In this document: positions 1 to 8,251 of the stretch, piece by piece | Layout: every line of letters starts with the position of its first letter | How positions within the stretch are numbered: the first letter of the stretch is position 1 | Assembly: GCA_002436505.1 (NCBI GenBank) | Contig: DJML01000053.1 | Coordinates: 1 to 31,594 of the forward strand | From: Bacteroidetes bacterium UBA6491 | GTDB taxonomy: Bacteria > Bacteroidota > Bacteroidia > NS11-12g > UBA9320 | DNA length: 31,594 nucleotides | Direction of reading: 5' to 3' | Notes under the pieces: generated by a model | Told to the model about the DNA's origin: nothing | The model's input: only the letters and a program-made list of their open reading frames with translations | Database searches by the model: none | Made by a program: the position numbers and the translations under genes

Positions 1-862
1 CACCGTATCGAAATGCCTGGATGAATATGGTAATGATTATGCTCAATTTATAGAAAGCACCGTATACCCCAACATCAAAATCAGCAGTTTCAGATGGCAG
101 CAGTTTTTTCAGCAATATTCTGTCCAGTGTCTCGTTAACAACGCCGGCGAGGCCAACGATGATAAGCGGGGCGCCATAGCGAACCATCTTACGCAGCAGG
201 TCCATATCTGCTCTGAAAGAGATCATTCTGAATTCAGGGATCAGCAGTAAAAAGGTAACTGCACTTGCGATCAGATTAGAGATAAATACATAGCCTACAC
301 CAATCGATTGATCGTAAAATGGAATTTCCATTCCAGATCTCTCCAGTGCCGGGAAAAGCAGGTAGAACAAAAGGTTGAGGCCAATGTTTACTCCTATATT
401 TATCAATCTTACAGTAGCAAAACGCATGGGTCTGTTCTGCTGCCTCAGATAGGCGAGTGGCAGGGCAGACAATGCATCCAGTGCAAGGATGAATACCAGC
501 ATATTGATCAGGTTGCTTCGGTCAGGATATTCCAGGAAATTTGCCACATTCCCACTAAAAAGGGTCCCAAGAAATATGAACAAAAGAGAAGTACCTAAAA
601 TGGAGAACAATCCTGTTCCCAGTACCTTCTCACTCTTTTGTTCCCTTGAAAAATTAAAAAATGCTGTTTCCAGGCCATACGTAAGAAGCACGATCGCAAA
701 ACCAACGACGCTGTACAATACATTAACTACGCCGTACTCCTCCGGAGAAAAGACCATATCGCTTGTATAGAGCGGAACAAGCAGAAAATTCAGCACGCGT
801 CCCACCGTATGCGTCAGGCCATAAACAGCCGTTTGTGAAAGAAGTTTTTTAATTGGGCTCAC
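1..862 (-). CDS. Polysaccharide/O-antigen flippase (MATE/Wzx-like), partial at the left edge
   Basis: Polytopic inner-membrane protein of the polysaccharide biosynthesis/flippase type, expected to move lipid-linked glycans across the inner membrane. The first 287 codons are present and the C-terminus lies outside the window. The N-terminus (SPIKKLLSQTAVYGL, then a segment with LNFLLVPLYT) is the typical opening of the Bacteroidota flippase family, followed by several hydrophobic segments and the amphipathic stretch MVRYGAPLIIVGLAG that commonly starts the second half. The start is a GTG at 862: the preceding in-frame codon is a stop (TAA), and the next ATG would delete the conserved first helix. 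It is divergent from the DUF2723 gene, with 195 bp between them carrying a -7 motif for each. The glycan substrate cannot be told from the sequence. Confidence 0.85.
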   Translation of the reverse strand, partial: MSPIKKLLSQTAVYGLTHTVGRVLNFLLVPLYTSDMVFSPEEYGVVNVLYSVVGFAIVLLTYGLETAFFNFSREQKSEKVLGTGLFSILGTSLLFIFLGTLFSGNVANFLEYPDRSNLINMLVFILALDALSALPLAYLRQQNRPMRFATVRLINIGVNIGLNLLFYLLFPALERSGMEIPFYDQSIGVGYVFISNLIASAVTFLLLIPEFRMISFRADMDLLRKMVRYGAPLIIVGLAGVVNETLDRILLKKLLPSETADFDVGVYGAFYKLSIIITIFIQAFRYG

Positions 863-907
863 TTATGTTTTTAAGTCTCACAAACCTGAATTCGATTTTA
901 CCGGATC

Positions 908-915
908 CAAAGGTA
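908..915 (-). promoter_or_regulatory. Bacteroidota -7 promoter element (flippase gene)
   Basis: On the minus strand this reads TACCTTTG, an exact match to TAnnTTTG. It lies about 46 nt upstream of the GTG start of the flippase. No well-spaced -33 TTG is visible; the nearest candidate (CAA on the plus strand, 941-943) is 25 bp away, longer than usual. Confidence 0.4.
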
Positions 916-1003
916 AACCAATCAGAATTGCGGTTTTACACAACGATATTACATGTTATCGATGATTTCACATTAATTATCTTATCCATACAACATTGAG
1001 GCA

Positions 1004-1036
1004 TTGATCAACGTCTCAAAAAAAGGAATATTTTTG
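1004..1036 (+). promoter_or_regulatory. Bacteroidota-type promoter for the DUF2723-rlmB genes
   Basis: TATTTTTG at 1029-1036 matches TAnnTTTG exactly, with TTG at 1004-1006, 22 bp upstream, as a possible -33 element. The ATG at 1058 starts 22 nt after the motif, which implies a short leader. Confidence 0.45.
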
Positions 1037-1057
1037 TGACCATAACAAAAGGGAACT

Positions 1058-4000
1058 ATGTTACGATACAACCAATATAACAACATCTTAGGCTGGGGCA
1101 TGTTCATCGTGAGTATGATCGTATATTCGCTTACGGTAGAGCCCTCGGTCTCGCTATGGGATTGTGGCGAATTTATTTCGGCTTCATATGGTCTGCAGGT
1201 TGTTCACCCGCCCGGAGCACCGTTCTTTCTGCTGCTTGGAAGATTTTTTTCCTTTCTGTCTCCACTGACAGGAAATGTCGCTCTTGCGGTGAATATGCTG
1301 TCTGTTGTTGCCAGTGCCGGAACGGTGATGTTCACCTTTTGGATCACAACACATTTTGCAAGAAAGATCCTGGGCCATGACCTTTCCAGTAAAGAAATTA
1401 GTACCAGAGATTCTATTCTGGTATATGGTGCAGGGGTTATTAGCGCACTTGCCCTTACGTTCATGGACTCGTTCTGGTTCTCTGCTGTTGAGGCAGAGGT
1501 ATATGCGGCCTCATCGTTCTTTACAGCCCTGACCTTCTGGGCTATAATCAAATGGGAGACCGTTAAGGACCAGCCCGGATCTGACAGGTGGCTTGTGTTC
1601 ATTGCGTATACCATCGGTCTTGCGATCGGGATTCACCTCCTGAACCTCCTTGTGATACCGGCAGTGGTCCTTTACTACTTCCTGAACAAATATCCTGTGA
1701 CCAACAAGAACGTATTGCGCTCTCTTGCAATAGGAGTCGGCTCTCTTCTTTTTCTCAATTTTATGGTCATTCCCGGAATCCCGACAGTTGGGGCATGGGT
1801 AGATAAGATCTTTGTCAATTCATTCAATTTACCCTACCTGAGTGGATTGATATTCACGGCATTGCTGATATCAGGATTGCTGGCATTGGGTATCCGCTAT
1901 TCCATTAGACGGAACAAACCACTGTTAAATCTGGCGTTCGTTTGTTTCACATTCATTATGATGGGCTTTGCCTCCTATACAATGATCCCGATCAGGTCAC
2001 TCGCAGAACCCGCGATCGACATGAACGACCCCGAGGATGCTTATGCAATGAAAAGCTACATCAAAAGAGAGCAGTATGGTGATCGCCCATTGTTCAAAGG
2101 CCCGTACTATTTTGCCAATAAAGAGGTTGCTCCTATCGAAGCAAAAGAAGGCAGCATGCAATACCGAAGGGGCGAAGATGAATATGAGCCTACAGGTAGA
2201 AAAATTGATTACGTATGGCCGGAAACTCATACAACCATTTTCCCAAGAATGGGTGACCTGACCGACAAATCCCAGGGGTATCAGTATTGGTACGACGAAG
2301 TCAAATCTCAGGACGGCAGGACAAAGGTTCCGACGTTCGGGCAGAATATAGGATTCATGCTCAAATACCAGATGGGATGGATGTACTGGAGGTACTTTAT
2401 GTGGAACTTCGCCGGCAGACAGAGTGACATTCAAAACTTTGACGGAAACCCATGGGACGGGAACTGGATGTCCGGAGTGAGCTTTGTTGACAATTCAAGA
2501 CTAGGTACACAAAAAGATATTCCTAATTCGCTGACCACCAACAAGGCAAGGAACAAGTACTATATGCTGCCTTTCCTCCTGGGGCTGGCCGGTTTGTTCT
2601 ATCAGTATAAAAAAAGACGGAATGATGCACTTACGGTGTTATTGCTGTTTGTATTCACAGGCCTGTTCATAATTGTATACATGAACCAGCCACCACTTGA
2701 ACCACGTGAAAGAGATTATGCATCCGTTGGTTCATTCCAGACATTCTGTATCTGGATCGGGCTGGGTGCCCTTGCCATTGGTGATATGCTGGGCAAACGC
2801 ATCAACCGGAATACTGCTGCCATGGCAGGTATTGCTTTCGGATTGTTCGGAGCTCCATTCCTGATGGGAACCCAGAACTGGGATGATCATGACAGATCTG
2901 ACAGATACCTTGGCATTTCATTTGCAAAAAATTACCTCAACTCTTGCGAAAAGAATGCTATTCTGTTCACGAATGGAGATAATGACACTTACCCGCTATG
3001 GTACGCCCAGAATGTGGAAGGAATACGAACGGATGTACGGATAATAAACCTCAGTCTTCTGAGTACCGAATGGTATGCCGATGCACTGAACAGGAAATAC
3101 TATCAATCCGAACCTTTGCCAATGAAAATTTTCCCTAAAGAACAATTACGGGACGGCATTGATCGGGACATTATACGATTTGCTGAAGATCCTCAAAAAA
3201 GATGGAAAAAAGATCAGGCCTATCCTCTGAGAACAGTCCTTGACTGGATGGTCTCTGACAACAACAGTGAAAAAGCAGCCATTTACAGGGGCAGAGGGCC
3301 GGTAAATTTCATGCCAACCAAGAACATGGCGATCCCTGTAGATAAGGAAGCTGTGATAGCCAGCGGTACTGTTAATCCGGAAGATGCTGACAGGATCGAA
3401 AACTACATCATTTTCAAGTACCCGGGAAATGCTATTCTAAAAGGTACCGTTACAATGCTTGATATCATTGCTACCAATGCAGAGCAAGGGTGGAAAAGAC
3501 CAATCTACTTTACCACTACCACCGGAAGTGAAACCTATGCAGGAATGCAGGATTATTTCAGACACGAAGGACTAACCTATCGCCTCGTCCCGATGAGAAA
3601 CAGTTTCAACCAGACAAGAGGACTGGTCGACAATGACCTTCTTTATCAAAGGCTAATGGAAGATTTTGAATGGGGAAATATGGATAAAGGCGAAATGTTC
3701 ATAGATCATAAAGCAGCACTGGTTCCAAGAAACCTTAGAGTTCTGTTTGCCCAGGTAGCCAACAACTATCTCAGGACAGGAGACAAGGAGAAAGCAGCCA
3801 CACTTCTGGATGAAGGGTTGAGAGTTATCCCTGAATCGATCCTTGACATGGATGCTCCCCTTATTAATTACTGGTCTGAGCTCTACATTGAAGTAGGTGA
3901 TACAGCGAAGGCCAAGATGATGCTTGAGGATCATATTGGACGTCTTGAAAAAGAAACACGGTATTATAACGAAATGTACAAGACGGCTAAACTGGATATG

Positions 4001-4237
4001 AGAAACCAGATCCTTGCAAAACAAAGCGGGGTACTTGAAGGCATTACTGGTGCGCAACGAATCGCCAGAACACTAAAAGACGACAATAACATAAAACGTT
4101 TGGATGACCTCATGGCTGTGATGCCTCCTGTGCTATTGGAAAACCTGAAAAGGCAACGCCAGCAGCAACAGCAGCAACAGCAGCAACAGTTGCAGCAATT
4201 GCAACAACAGCAGCAACAACAACAGCAACAGCAGTAA
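1058..4237 (+). CDS. DUF2723 family membrane protein with C-terminal TPR-like region and poly-Gln tail
   Basis: Large (1059 aa) membrane protein. The N-terminal half has many hydrophobic helices and begins with the DUF2723 signature region (TVEPSVSLWDCGEFI, then VVHPPGAPFFLLLGR). DUF2723 proteins have a GT-C/PMT-like fold and are widespread in Bacteroidota, where a role in protein or lipid glycosylation has been proposed; the acidic residue in the first periplasmic loop (WDCGEF) fits such a fold. After the last helix near residue 590 comes a large soluble domain (NGDNDTYPLWYAQ), then two TPR-like helical pairs at about 885-965. The last 25 residues are Gln broken by two Leu. The rlmB start follows 10 nt after the stop, so the two are probably cotranscribed. 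Family assignment is firm; the reaction is not. Confidence 0.88.
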   Translation: MLRYNQYNNILGWGMFIVSMIVYSLTVEPSVSLWDCGEFISASYGLQVVHPPGAPFFLLLGRFFSFLSPLTGNVALAVNMLSVVASAGTVMFTFWITTHFARKILGHDLSSKEISTRDSILVYGAGVISALALTFMDSFWFSAVEAEVYAASSFFTALTFWAIIKWETVKDQPGSDRWLVFIAYTIGLAIGIHLLNLLVIPAVVLYYFLNKYPVTNKNVLRSLAIGVGSLLFLNFMVIPGIPTVGAWVDKIFVNSFNLPYLSGLIFTALLISGLLALGIRYSIRRNKPLLNLAFVCFTFIMMGFASYTMIPIRSLAEPAIDMNDPEDAYAMKSYIKREQYGDRPLFKGPYYFANKEVAPIEAKEGSMQYRRGEDEYEPTGRKIDYVWPETHTTIFPRMGDLTDKSQGYQYWYDEVKSQDGRTKVPTFGQNIGFMLKYQMGWMYWRYFMWNFAGRQSDIQNFDGNPWDGNWMSGVSFVDNSRLGTQKDIPNSLTTNKARNKYYMLPFLLGLAGLFYQYKKRRNDALTVLLLFVFTGLFIIVYMNQPPLEPRERDYASVGSFQTFCIWIGLGALAIGDMLGKRINRNTAAMAGIAFGLFGAPFLMGTQNWDDHDRSDRYLGISFAKNYLNSCEKNAILFTNGDNDTYPLWYAQNVEGIRTDVRIINLSLLSTEWYADALNRKYYQSEPLPMKIFPKEQLRDGIDRDIIRFAEDPQKRWKKDQAYPLRTVLDWMVSDNNSEKAAIYRGRGPVNFMPTKNMAIPVDKEAVIASGTVNPEDADRIENYIIFKYPGNAILKGTVTMLDIIATNAEQGWKRPIYFTTTTGSETYAGMQDYFRHEGLTYRLVPMRNSFNQTRGLVDNDLLYQRLMEDFEWGNMDKGEMFIDHKAALVPRNLRVLFAQVANNYLRTGDKEKAATLLDEGLRVIPESILDMDAPLINYWSELYIEVGDTAKAKMMLEDHIGRLEKETRYYNEMYKTAKLDMRNQILAKQSGVLEGITGAQRIARTLKDDNNIKRLDDLMAVMPPVLLENLKRQRQQQQQQQQQQLQQLQQQQQQQQQQQ
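4160..4234 (+). repeat. CAG/CAA trinucleotide tract encoding poly-Gln
   Basis: A 75-bp run of 25 codons, all CAG or CAA except two TTG Leu codons, at the very end of the DUF2723 gene (Q10-L-Q2-L-Q11). Slippage in 3-bp units would change tail length without breaking the frame. Confidence 0.9.
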
Positions 4238-4247
4238 CGACCGGTAG

Positions 4248-4994
4248 ATGGTGAAGCCCACTCAAATCATATACGGCATTCATCCTGTCGCCGAAGCCTT
4301 AAAAGAAGGTAAGGAACTGGAACGTGTCTTTTTACTTAATGATACCCGGAACAAGGCGCTTGCGGAGATCTTTCACGAATGCAGAGAAAAAGGGATCCCT
4401 GTCAGCCACGTCCCTTTGCAGAAGCTTGCAAAACTCAGCAAGAAGAATCACCAGGGCGTAATTGCACAATTGCCGTTGATCGGTTATCACGATTTCCGTG
4501 AAATTGTGACACAGGTCTTTGAAAAAGGTGAAATACCAAAGGTTCTTATCCTTGACCATATTACGGATGTCAGAAATTTTGGAGCCCTGGCCAGAACAGC
4601 GCATGTATTTGGCTATCACTGCATAATTGTTCCGGACAAAGGATCTGCTGCAATAAATGAAGATGCTTTAAAAACATCTGCCGGTGCATTGAATTCAATT
4701 AAGGTGTGTAAATCGTCCAATCTGATCACGGACACAGAATTACTGAAAGAATATGGGCTGAAGATATTGGCCTGCACTGAAAAAGGAAAACAGTCAATCG
4801 ACGAAATAACTGAACATAATGAACCGATAGCATTGGTGCTAGGAAGTGAAGATAAAGGCATCCATCCTGCCATAATTAAGGCCGCAGATGCTAATTTTTT
4901 CATTCCAATGACGTCAAATCTGGACTCATTGAACGTTTCTGTAGCTGGTGGAATAGCTATGTATCACCTGATTAGCAACAAACGACAATCGTAA
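4248..4994 (+). CDS. rlmB: 23S rRNA (guanosine-2'-O-)-methyltransferase RlmB-like (SpoU/TrmH family)
   Basis: SPOUT-class RNA 2'-O-ribose methyltransferase of 248 aa, the normal length for RlmB, which methylates G2251 in the 23S rRNA peptidyl-transferase loop using S-adenosylmethionine. Visible features: an N-terminal substrate-binding domain opening with IYGIHPVAEALKEG; SpoU motif 1 (DVRNFGALARTAHVFG) with the catalytic Arg; motif 2 (ALVLGSEDKGIHP); and motif 3 (MTSNLDSLNVSVAGGIAMYH), which form the knotted SAM site. All key residues look intact. The ATG at 4248 places the conserved domain at the expected distance. It probably shares a transcript with the DUF2723 gene. The exact target site is assigned by family only; TrmH-like paralogues modify tRNA. 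Confidence 0.93.
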   Translation: MVKPTQIIYGIHPVAEALKEGKELERVFLLNDTRNKALAEIFHECREKGIPVSHVPLQKLAKLSKKNHQGVIAQLPLIGYHDFREIVTQVFEKGEIPKVLILDHITDVRNFGALARTAHVFGYHCIIVPDKGSAAINEDALKTSAGALNSIKVCKSSNLITDTELLKEYGLKILACTEKGKQSIDEITEHNEPIALVLGSEDKGIHPAIIKAADANFFIPMTSNLDSLNVSVAGGIAMYHLISNKRQS

Positions 4995-5079
4995 GATGCT
5001 CATTTGCAACAATCTAACATATCATTGTTATTTTTTAGGCAATATTTCAAGTAATGTTCTGTTTATTAATGAAAAAAAA

Positions 5080-5087
5080 TATATTCG
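5080..5087 (+). promoter_or_regulatory. Possible -7 element for the DUF2795 gene
   Basis: TATATTCG differs from TAnnTTTG at one position and lies 16 nt before the ATG at 5103, within a 108-bp AT-rich gap after rlmB. No convincing -33 element is visible. Confidence 0.25.
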
Positions 5088-5102
5088 CGGAAAATTGGCG
5101 CT

Positions 5103-5324
5103 ATGTATTGGACATTAGAATTAGCATCATATCTTGACGACGCACCTTGGCCAGCATCCAAGGACGAATTGATAGATTATGCGATCAGGACAGGAGCTCC
5201 TCTGGAAGTTGTTGAAAACCTGCAAGAACTGGAAGACGATGGTGAACCTTTCGAATCAATAGATGAGATATGGTCTGATTTCCCAACCACAGACGACTAC
5301 TTTTTTAATGAGGATGAGCTATAA
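5103..5324 (+). CDS. DUF2795 family small acidic protein
   Basis: A 73-residue soluble acidic protein. The core (LASYLDDAPWPASKDELIDYA, then a segment like TGAPLEVVENLQELEDDGEPF) fits DUF2795, a small helical domain common in Bacteroidota and other bacteria and of unknown function. The C-terminus is extremely acidic (DDYFFNEDEL). No membrane segment, signal peptide or cysteine is present. It is followed after about 200 bp by a strong hairpin terminator and stands in the same direction as rlmB. Because the core pattern is well conserved, I consider it a real gene despite its size; no function can be inferred. Confidence 0.85.
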   Translation: MYWTLELASYLDDAPWPASKDELIDYAIRTGAPLEVVENLQELEDDGEPFESIDEIWSDFPTTDDYFFNEDEL

Positions 5325-5520
5325 ATGCTCGTAAATAAGTCTCTCATTAAATAAAAATCAAAAAAGTAAAGCTTAGATCACACGATCATTCTGTATCAAA
5401 AGGCATACTTAATCTAAGGATGCTTTTAAACGATCCTATCCAAAGAGATTTTATTAAATGGTATAAATGCACTTGCCGTAGCTGTCGCTCTGATCAGCAC
5501 CGGATCTCAGGCACTTAAAT

Positions 5521-5555
5521 GAAAAAGGAGTCTTTTCAGAGAAGACTCCTTTTTC
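5521..5555. terminator. Strong hairpin, probably a bidirectional terminator
   Basis: A perfect 14-bp stem (5521-5534 paired with 5542-5555) encloses a 7-nt loop TTCAGAG. The outer stem is an A-run opposite a T-run, so each strand ends in U's. It sits between the convergent DUF2795 gene (+) and DUF4382 gene (-), ending 19 bp before the latter's stop codon. The preceding 5325-5520 contains no convincing gene. Confidence 0.85.
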
Positions 5556-5574
5556 TTGTTGAGCATATTGCTGT

Positions 5575-6096
5575 TTACTTAGTGGCCTTAAGAACGGGCT
5601 TGAGAATATATTCCTCTTTTTGACCTACCTGATGTACAGATTTCTCTGCATCGAAATCAAGCGTGATGTTAAGACTGTCGGCCTGCAAACTATCAGCAAA
5701 CTGTATCTTAAAGCCTGATTGTGAACTGCTGGGAACTTTTAGTGGATAGATAACACTGTCTACCATCACTGTGTTGTTATCCCCAAGGATCAGCCTTAAT
5801 TGTGTGATGAACAATCCTTTGCTGATTGAATCATTAACGATCAGTGTGTCAACACCGTTCTGCAACACCAATAGGTCATATATACCCGCATTTGTATTAA
5901 GATCCCGCCAGGTTGAATCACCTAGCCGGACGCGCACCTGTTCAACATCAATATTAACCTGGTCATAATTTCCCGGTGCATCGGTTAATTCAATAAAAAG
6001 ATTTGTAATACCTGACTTTTTCGTAAAAGTTGAGTCTGGTTTCTGACAACTCGCTACAAGTAGCACAGAGGCTACGATCACTGCAATTTTTTTCAT
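5575..6096 (-). CDS. DUF4382 domain lipoprotein
   Basis: A 173-aa exported lipoprotein. The start chosen is the ATG at 6096, which gives a clean signal (MKKIAVIVASVLLVASC) with lipobox VASC and lipidated Cys17; upstream in-frame codons would bury the signal peptide. The rest fits DUF4382: FIELTDAPGNYDQVNIDVEQ near the start, then VRVRLGDSTWRDL, LRLILGDNNTVM, and a closing block with DFDAEKS and EYILKPVLKATK. DUF4382 proteins are beta-sandwich envelope proteins of unknown role, often in Bacteroidota. There are no partner genes; it is convergent with DUF2795 and divergent from msrB. The family call is solid, the function unknown. Confidence 0.85.
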   Translation of the reverse strand: MKKIAVIVASVLLVASCQKPDSTFTKKSGITNLFIELTDAPGNYDQVNIDVEQVRVRLGDSTWRDLNTNAGIYDLLVLQNGVDTLIVNDSISKGLFITQLRLILGDNNTVMVDSVIYPLKVPSSSQSGFKIQFADSLQADSLNITLDFDAEKSVHQVGQKEEYILKPVLKATK

Positions 6097-6198
6097 TAGC
6101 TTTTTAATTAATAAATCCCACAATATTCTACCTGAATTGAACTGTTCTTTCAGATCCACCTCGGCAGAAATAACAATAGCGACGGTTTAGTAGATATT

Positions 6199-6206
6199 CA
6201 AATCTA
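6199..6206 (-). promoter_or_regulatory. Bacteroidota -7 element (DUF4382 gene)
   Basis: Reads TAGATTTG on the minus strand, an exact TAnnTTTG match, giving a leader of roughly 100 nt before the ATG at 6096. No correctly spaced -33 TTG is apparent. Confidence 0.35.
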
Positions 6207-6290
6207 GATTAATATAAAGGACAAATCCCAAAATATTTTGTCAAAAAAACAGGTTTTCTTCCCAAATTCTATAACTGACATTTTTTCCCA

Positions 6291-6311
6291 TTTAAAGAAC
6301 CATTCTTTAAA
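6291..6311. promoter_or_regulatory. 9-bp inverted repeat with 3-nt spacer, candidate operator
   Basis: TTTAAAGAA, spacer CCA, then TTCTTTAAA: a perfect dyad in the middle of the divergent region. The dimensions suit a dimeric DNA-binding regulator, but AT-richness makes chance occurrence possible and no regulator gene is nearby. Confidence 0.35.
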
Positions 6312-6505
6312 ATACAAACACCTGATTGTCTAATATTTAAGTGCCTTGCTTGAATAATCACATGGATGTATCTTTTTGCAGATCAAGCGCCATACAGAGA
6401 TTCAAGTTTTGTTTTTTAAATGTATGATTTCTACTTCCCAGATTCAGTTGCATGTATGATGTGAACAACTAAACACCTACCAGTTGAAATATTCTGTGAC
6501 GTTAT

Positions 6506-6538
6506 TTGATTTTAATCACAACAATCTTGCTAATTTGG
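6506..6538 (+). promoter_or_regulatory. Weak promoter-like sequence for msrB-msrA
   Basis: TTG at 6506-6508 and TAATTTGG at 6531-6538, 22 bp apart. The -7 element is one base short of TAnnTTTG. The ATG follows 14 nt later, as for other genes in this window. Confidence 0.3.
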
Positions 6539-6551
6539 TGTTTTAAAATAC

Positions 6552-7580
6552 ATGAAGTGGGTAATGCCATTTGTTTTAACAGGTATCATGCTTGCACCAT
6601 CGTGTGTCGGGCAAAAGTCAAATGATATGGGTTTAAAAACTGAATTAAGAACCAGGCACGGCGCTTATGACAAATTAAGACGCGGGCTTGAGCACCGTTA
6701 TGTATCGCTTTGCGATCTTTACAAAGACGAAACAGGCGAATGGGTTAAACCTTTATCGCTCGATACGTTCAAGACTCTGACAGGCCTCGACAATAAGTTG
6801 AACCTGATTAGATTCATGCCTTCGGCTAGTGATTCTTTCAGTAGCCTTATAATCGAAGAAACCAAGTCTTACGTTGACCTTCTGAAAAGATTTGGTGTTG
6901 GCCTGGTGCTGGTACAGGGCAATAAGATTTCCTCGGCTGATCTCACATCTGTAAACCCTAAACTCCCTGAGATCTTGAGTAAAAAATTCAATGTACAGTT
7001 TAAACCATCGTTGGATTTACTGGAGGAGTTTGAATTACTGGCTGACAATATCGAGTCACCGATGAATCGTTACGCCACATTTTTAATTGAAGAGGACGGC
7101 AACCTGATGCTTTCTCACATCAATGAGACTCCAGGTGATGAGATAAGCATGGACACCATCCTCTCAGTGATCACTAAAAGTCTGTTTGATGTTAAAGTTG
7201 AGGAAAGTGAATACGCTACACTGAGTGAATTTGAGTCATATGTCATTGACAAAAAAGGGACCGAAAGGGCCTTTACCGGAGGATTTTGGGACCACGATTC
7301 AGAAGGGATATACGTGTGTCGTAAATGCAACGCTCCGTTATACTGGTCGTACGACAAATTTGACTCCCACTGCGGATGGCCCAGCTTTGACGACGAAATC
7401 CCGGGATCGGTAAAACGAACCCTCGATGCAGACGGCTCCCGAACAGAGATCACCTGTTCAAATTGCGGTGGTCATCTCGGGCATGTTTTCATTGGAGAAC
7501 AGCTCACCGAAAAGAATATACGACATTGCGTTAATTCGGTGTCAATGAAATTTTTACCAATTGATGAGATCGAAAAGTAA
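6552..7580 (+). CDS. msrB: Exported peptide-methionine (R)-S-oxide reductase MsrB with a long N-terminal extension
   Basis: 342 aa, much longer than ordinary MsrB (about 130-150 aa). The C-terminal domain from about residue 225 is a complete MsrB: KKGTERAFTGGFWD, Zn-binding pairs C256/C259 and C302/C305, the CGWPSF block with a candidate resolving Cys, and the catalytic C326 in RHCVNS. It reduces methionine-R-sulfoxide in proteins. The N-terminus looks like a lipoprotein-type signal (hydrophobic segment ending APSC, Cys18), although the lipobox is not canonical. Residues about 25-220 match no family I recognise; the stretch LNLIRFMPSASDSF to GVGLVLVQGN recalls a thioredoxin-like fold without active-site cysteines. 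The msrA start lies inside its last codons, so the two are translated together and probably act at the same side of the envelope. Confidence 0.9.
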   Translation: MKWVMPFVLTGIMLAPSCVGQKSNDMGLKTELRTRHGAYDKLRRGLEHRYVSLCDLYKDETGEWVKPLSLDTFKTLTGLDNKLNLIRFMPSASDSFSSLIIEETKSYVDLLKRFGVGLVLVQGNKISSADLTSVNPKLPEILSKKFNVQFKPSLDLLEEFELLADNIESPMNRYATFLIEEDGNLMLSHINETPGDEISMDTILSVITKSLFDVKVEESEYATLSEFESYVIDKKGTERAFTGGFWDHDSEGIYVCRKCNAPLYWSYDKFDSHCGWPSFDDEIPGSVKRTLDADGSRTEITCSNCGGHLGHVFIGEQLTEKNIRHCVNSVSMKFLPIDEIEK

Positions 7581-8244
7581 AATAGCTTTTTTTCTGCCTG
7601 TGATGGTACTGCTATGGTCCTGCTCAGGTACTAAACAAACAAACGTTTCAGAAACCGATATGCAAAGTCCAATAACAGACGATATTTCTGCCGAATTTCT
7701 TGATTCCGCAACTTTAGGCGCCGGATGCTTTTGGTGCGTCGAGGCTATTTTTCAAGACATTAAAGGAGTCTTGCATGTTGAATCAGGATATGCCGGAGGA
7801 CACGTTAAAAATCCTTCTTATAATGATGTATGCTCAGGAAGAACAGGGCATATTGAGGTGGCACGTATTGTCTTCGATACCCGCACGATCTCCTTTGAAA
7901 AGCTTCTGGAGGTATTCTGGCATTCACACGACCCAACCACCAGGGACAGGCAGGGGAATGATGTTGGAGAGCAGTACCGATCTGTCATATTCTATCACAA
8001 CGAAGACCAAAAGAATACCGCAGAATCTTCACTTGAAACAACAGAAGCCTCTAAATTATGGAAGGACCCAATTGTAACTGTCATTGAACAGTTGAACAAC
8101 AACTACTACGTTGCTGAAGATTACCATCAGAATTACTACAACAACAATAAAAACCAGGGGTATTGTTCTGCGGTAATAGGACCAAAAATTGCCAAGTTCA
8201 GAAAGCAGTTCCCTGAGTTGCTGAAACCTGGTGTTGGCGAATAG
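7564..8244 (+). CDS. msrA: Exported peptide-methionine (S)-S-oxide reductase MsrA, predicted lipoprotein
   Basis: 226 aa from the ATG at 7564; a TTG directly before it is a less likely start. The N-terminus (MRSKSKIAFFLPVMVLLWSC) is a lipoprotein-like signal with Cys20, then a polar linker. The MsrA domain starts at about residue 48 with the signature GAGCFWCVEAIF (catalytic C55), followed by GVLHVESGYAGG, the HIEVARIVFD strand, FWHSHDPTTRDRQGNDVGEQYR and YHQNYY. It reduces methionine-S-sulfoxide, complementary to MsrB. The gene overlaps msrB by 17 nt in another frame, so the pair forms one envelope methionine-repair unit. The stop lies 7 bp from the end of the convergent oligopeptidase gene. 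Confidence 0.95.
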   Translation: MRSKSKIAFFLPVMVLLWSCSGTKQTNVSETDMQSPITDDISAEFLDSATLGAGCFWCVEAIFQDIKGVLHVESGYAGGHVKNPSYNDVCSGRTGHIEVARIVFDTRTISFEKLLEVFWHSHDPTTRDRQGNDVGEQYRSVIFYHNEDQKNTAESSLETTEASKLWKDPIVTVIEQLNNNYYVAEDYHQNYYNNNKNQGYCSAVIGPKIAKFRKQFPELLKPGVGE

Positions 8245-8251
8245 CGGTATA

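Larger units (their letters stand above)
6097..6551. other. 455-bp AT-rich divergent intergenic region
   Basis: Separates the DUF4382 lipoprotein gene from the msrB gene. I find no supported ORF. It holds a -7 motif for the minus-strand gene (6199-6206), a palindrome at 6291-6311 and a weak promoter-like sequence just before msrB (6506-6538). The length and the palindrome suggest regulation from this region. Confidence 0.6.

Noticed and set aside
1204..1614. A 136-codon minus-strand frame inside the DUF2723 gene
   Set aside because: It is antisense to the conserved N-terminus of DUF2723 and has no signal or motif of its own.
5430..5522. A 30-codon open frame between the DUF2795 gene and the hairpin, with a hydrophobic Ala/Val-rich end (ALAVAVALISTGSQALK)
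   Set aside because: It contains no ATG, GTG or TTG start codon in frame and I recognise no homologue; at most it is a decayed remnant.
5509..6346. A 12-bp inverted repeat (AGGCACTTAAAT / ATTTAAGTGCCT) flanking the DUF4382 gene, like ends of a mobile element
   Set aside because: Repeats of this length are expected by chance dozens of times in 31 kb; there is no transposase and no target duplication.
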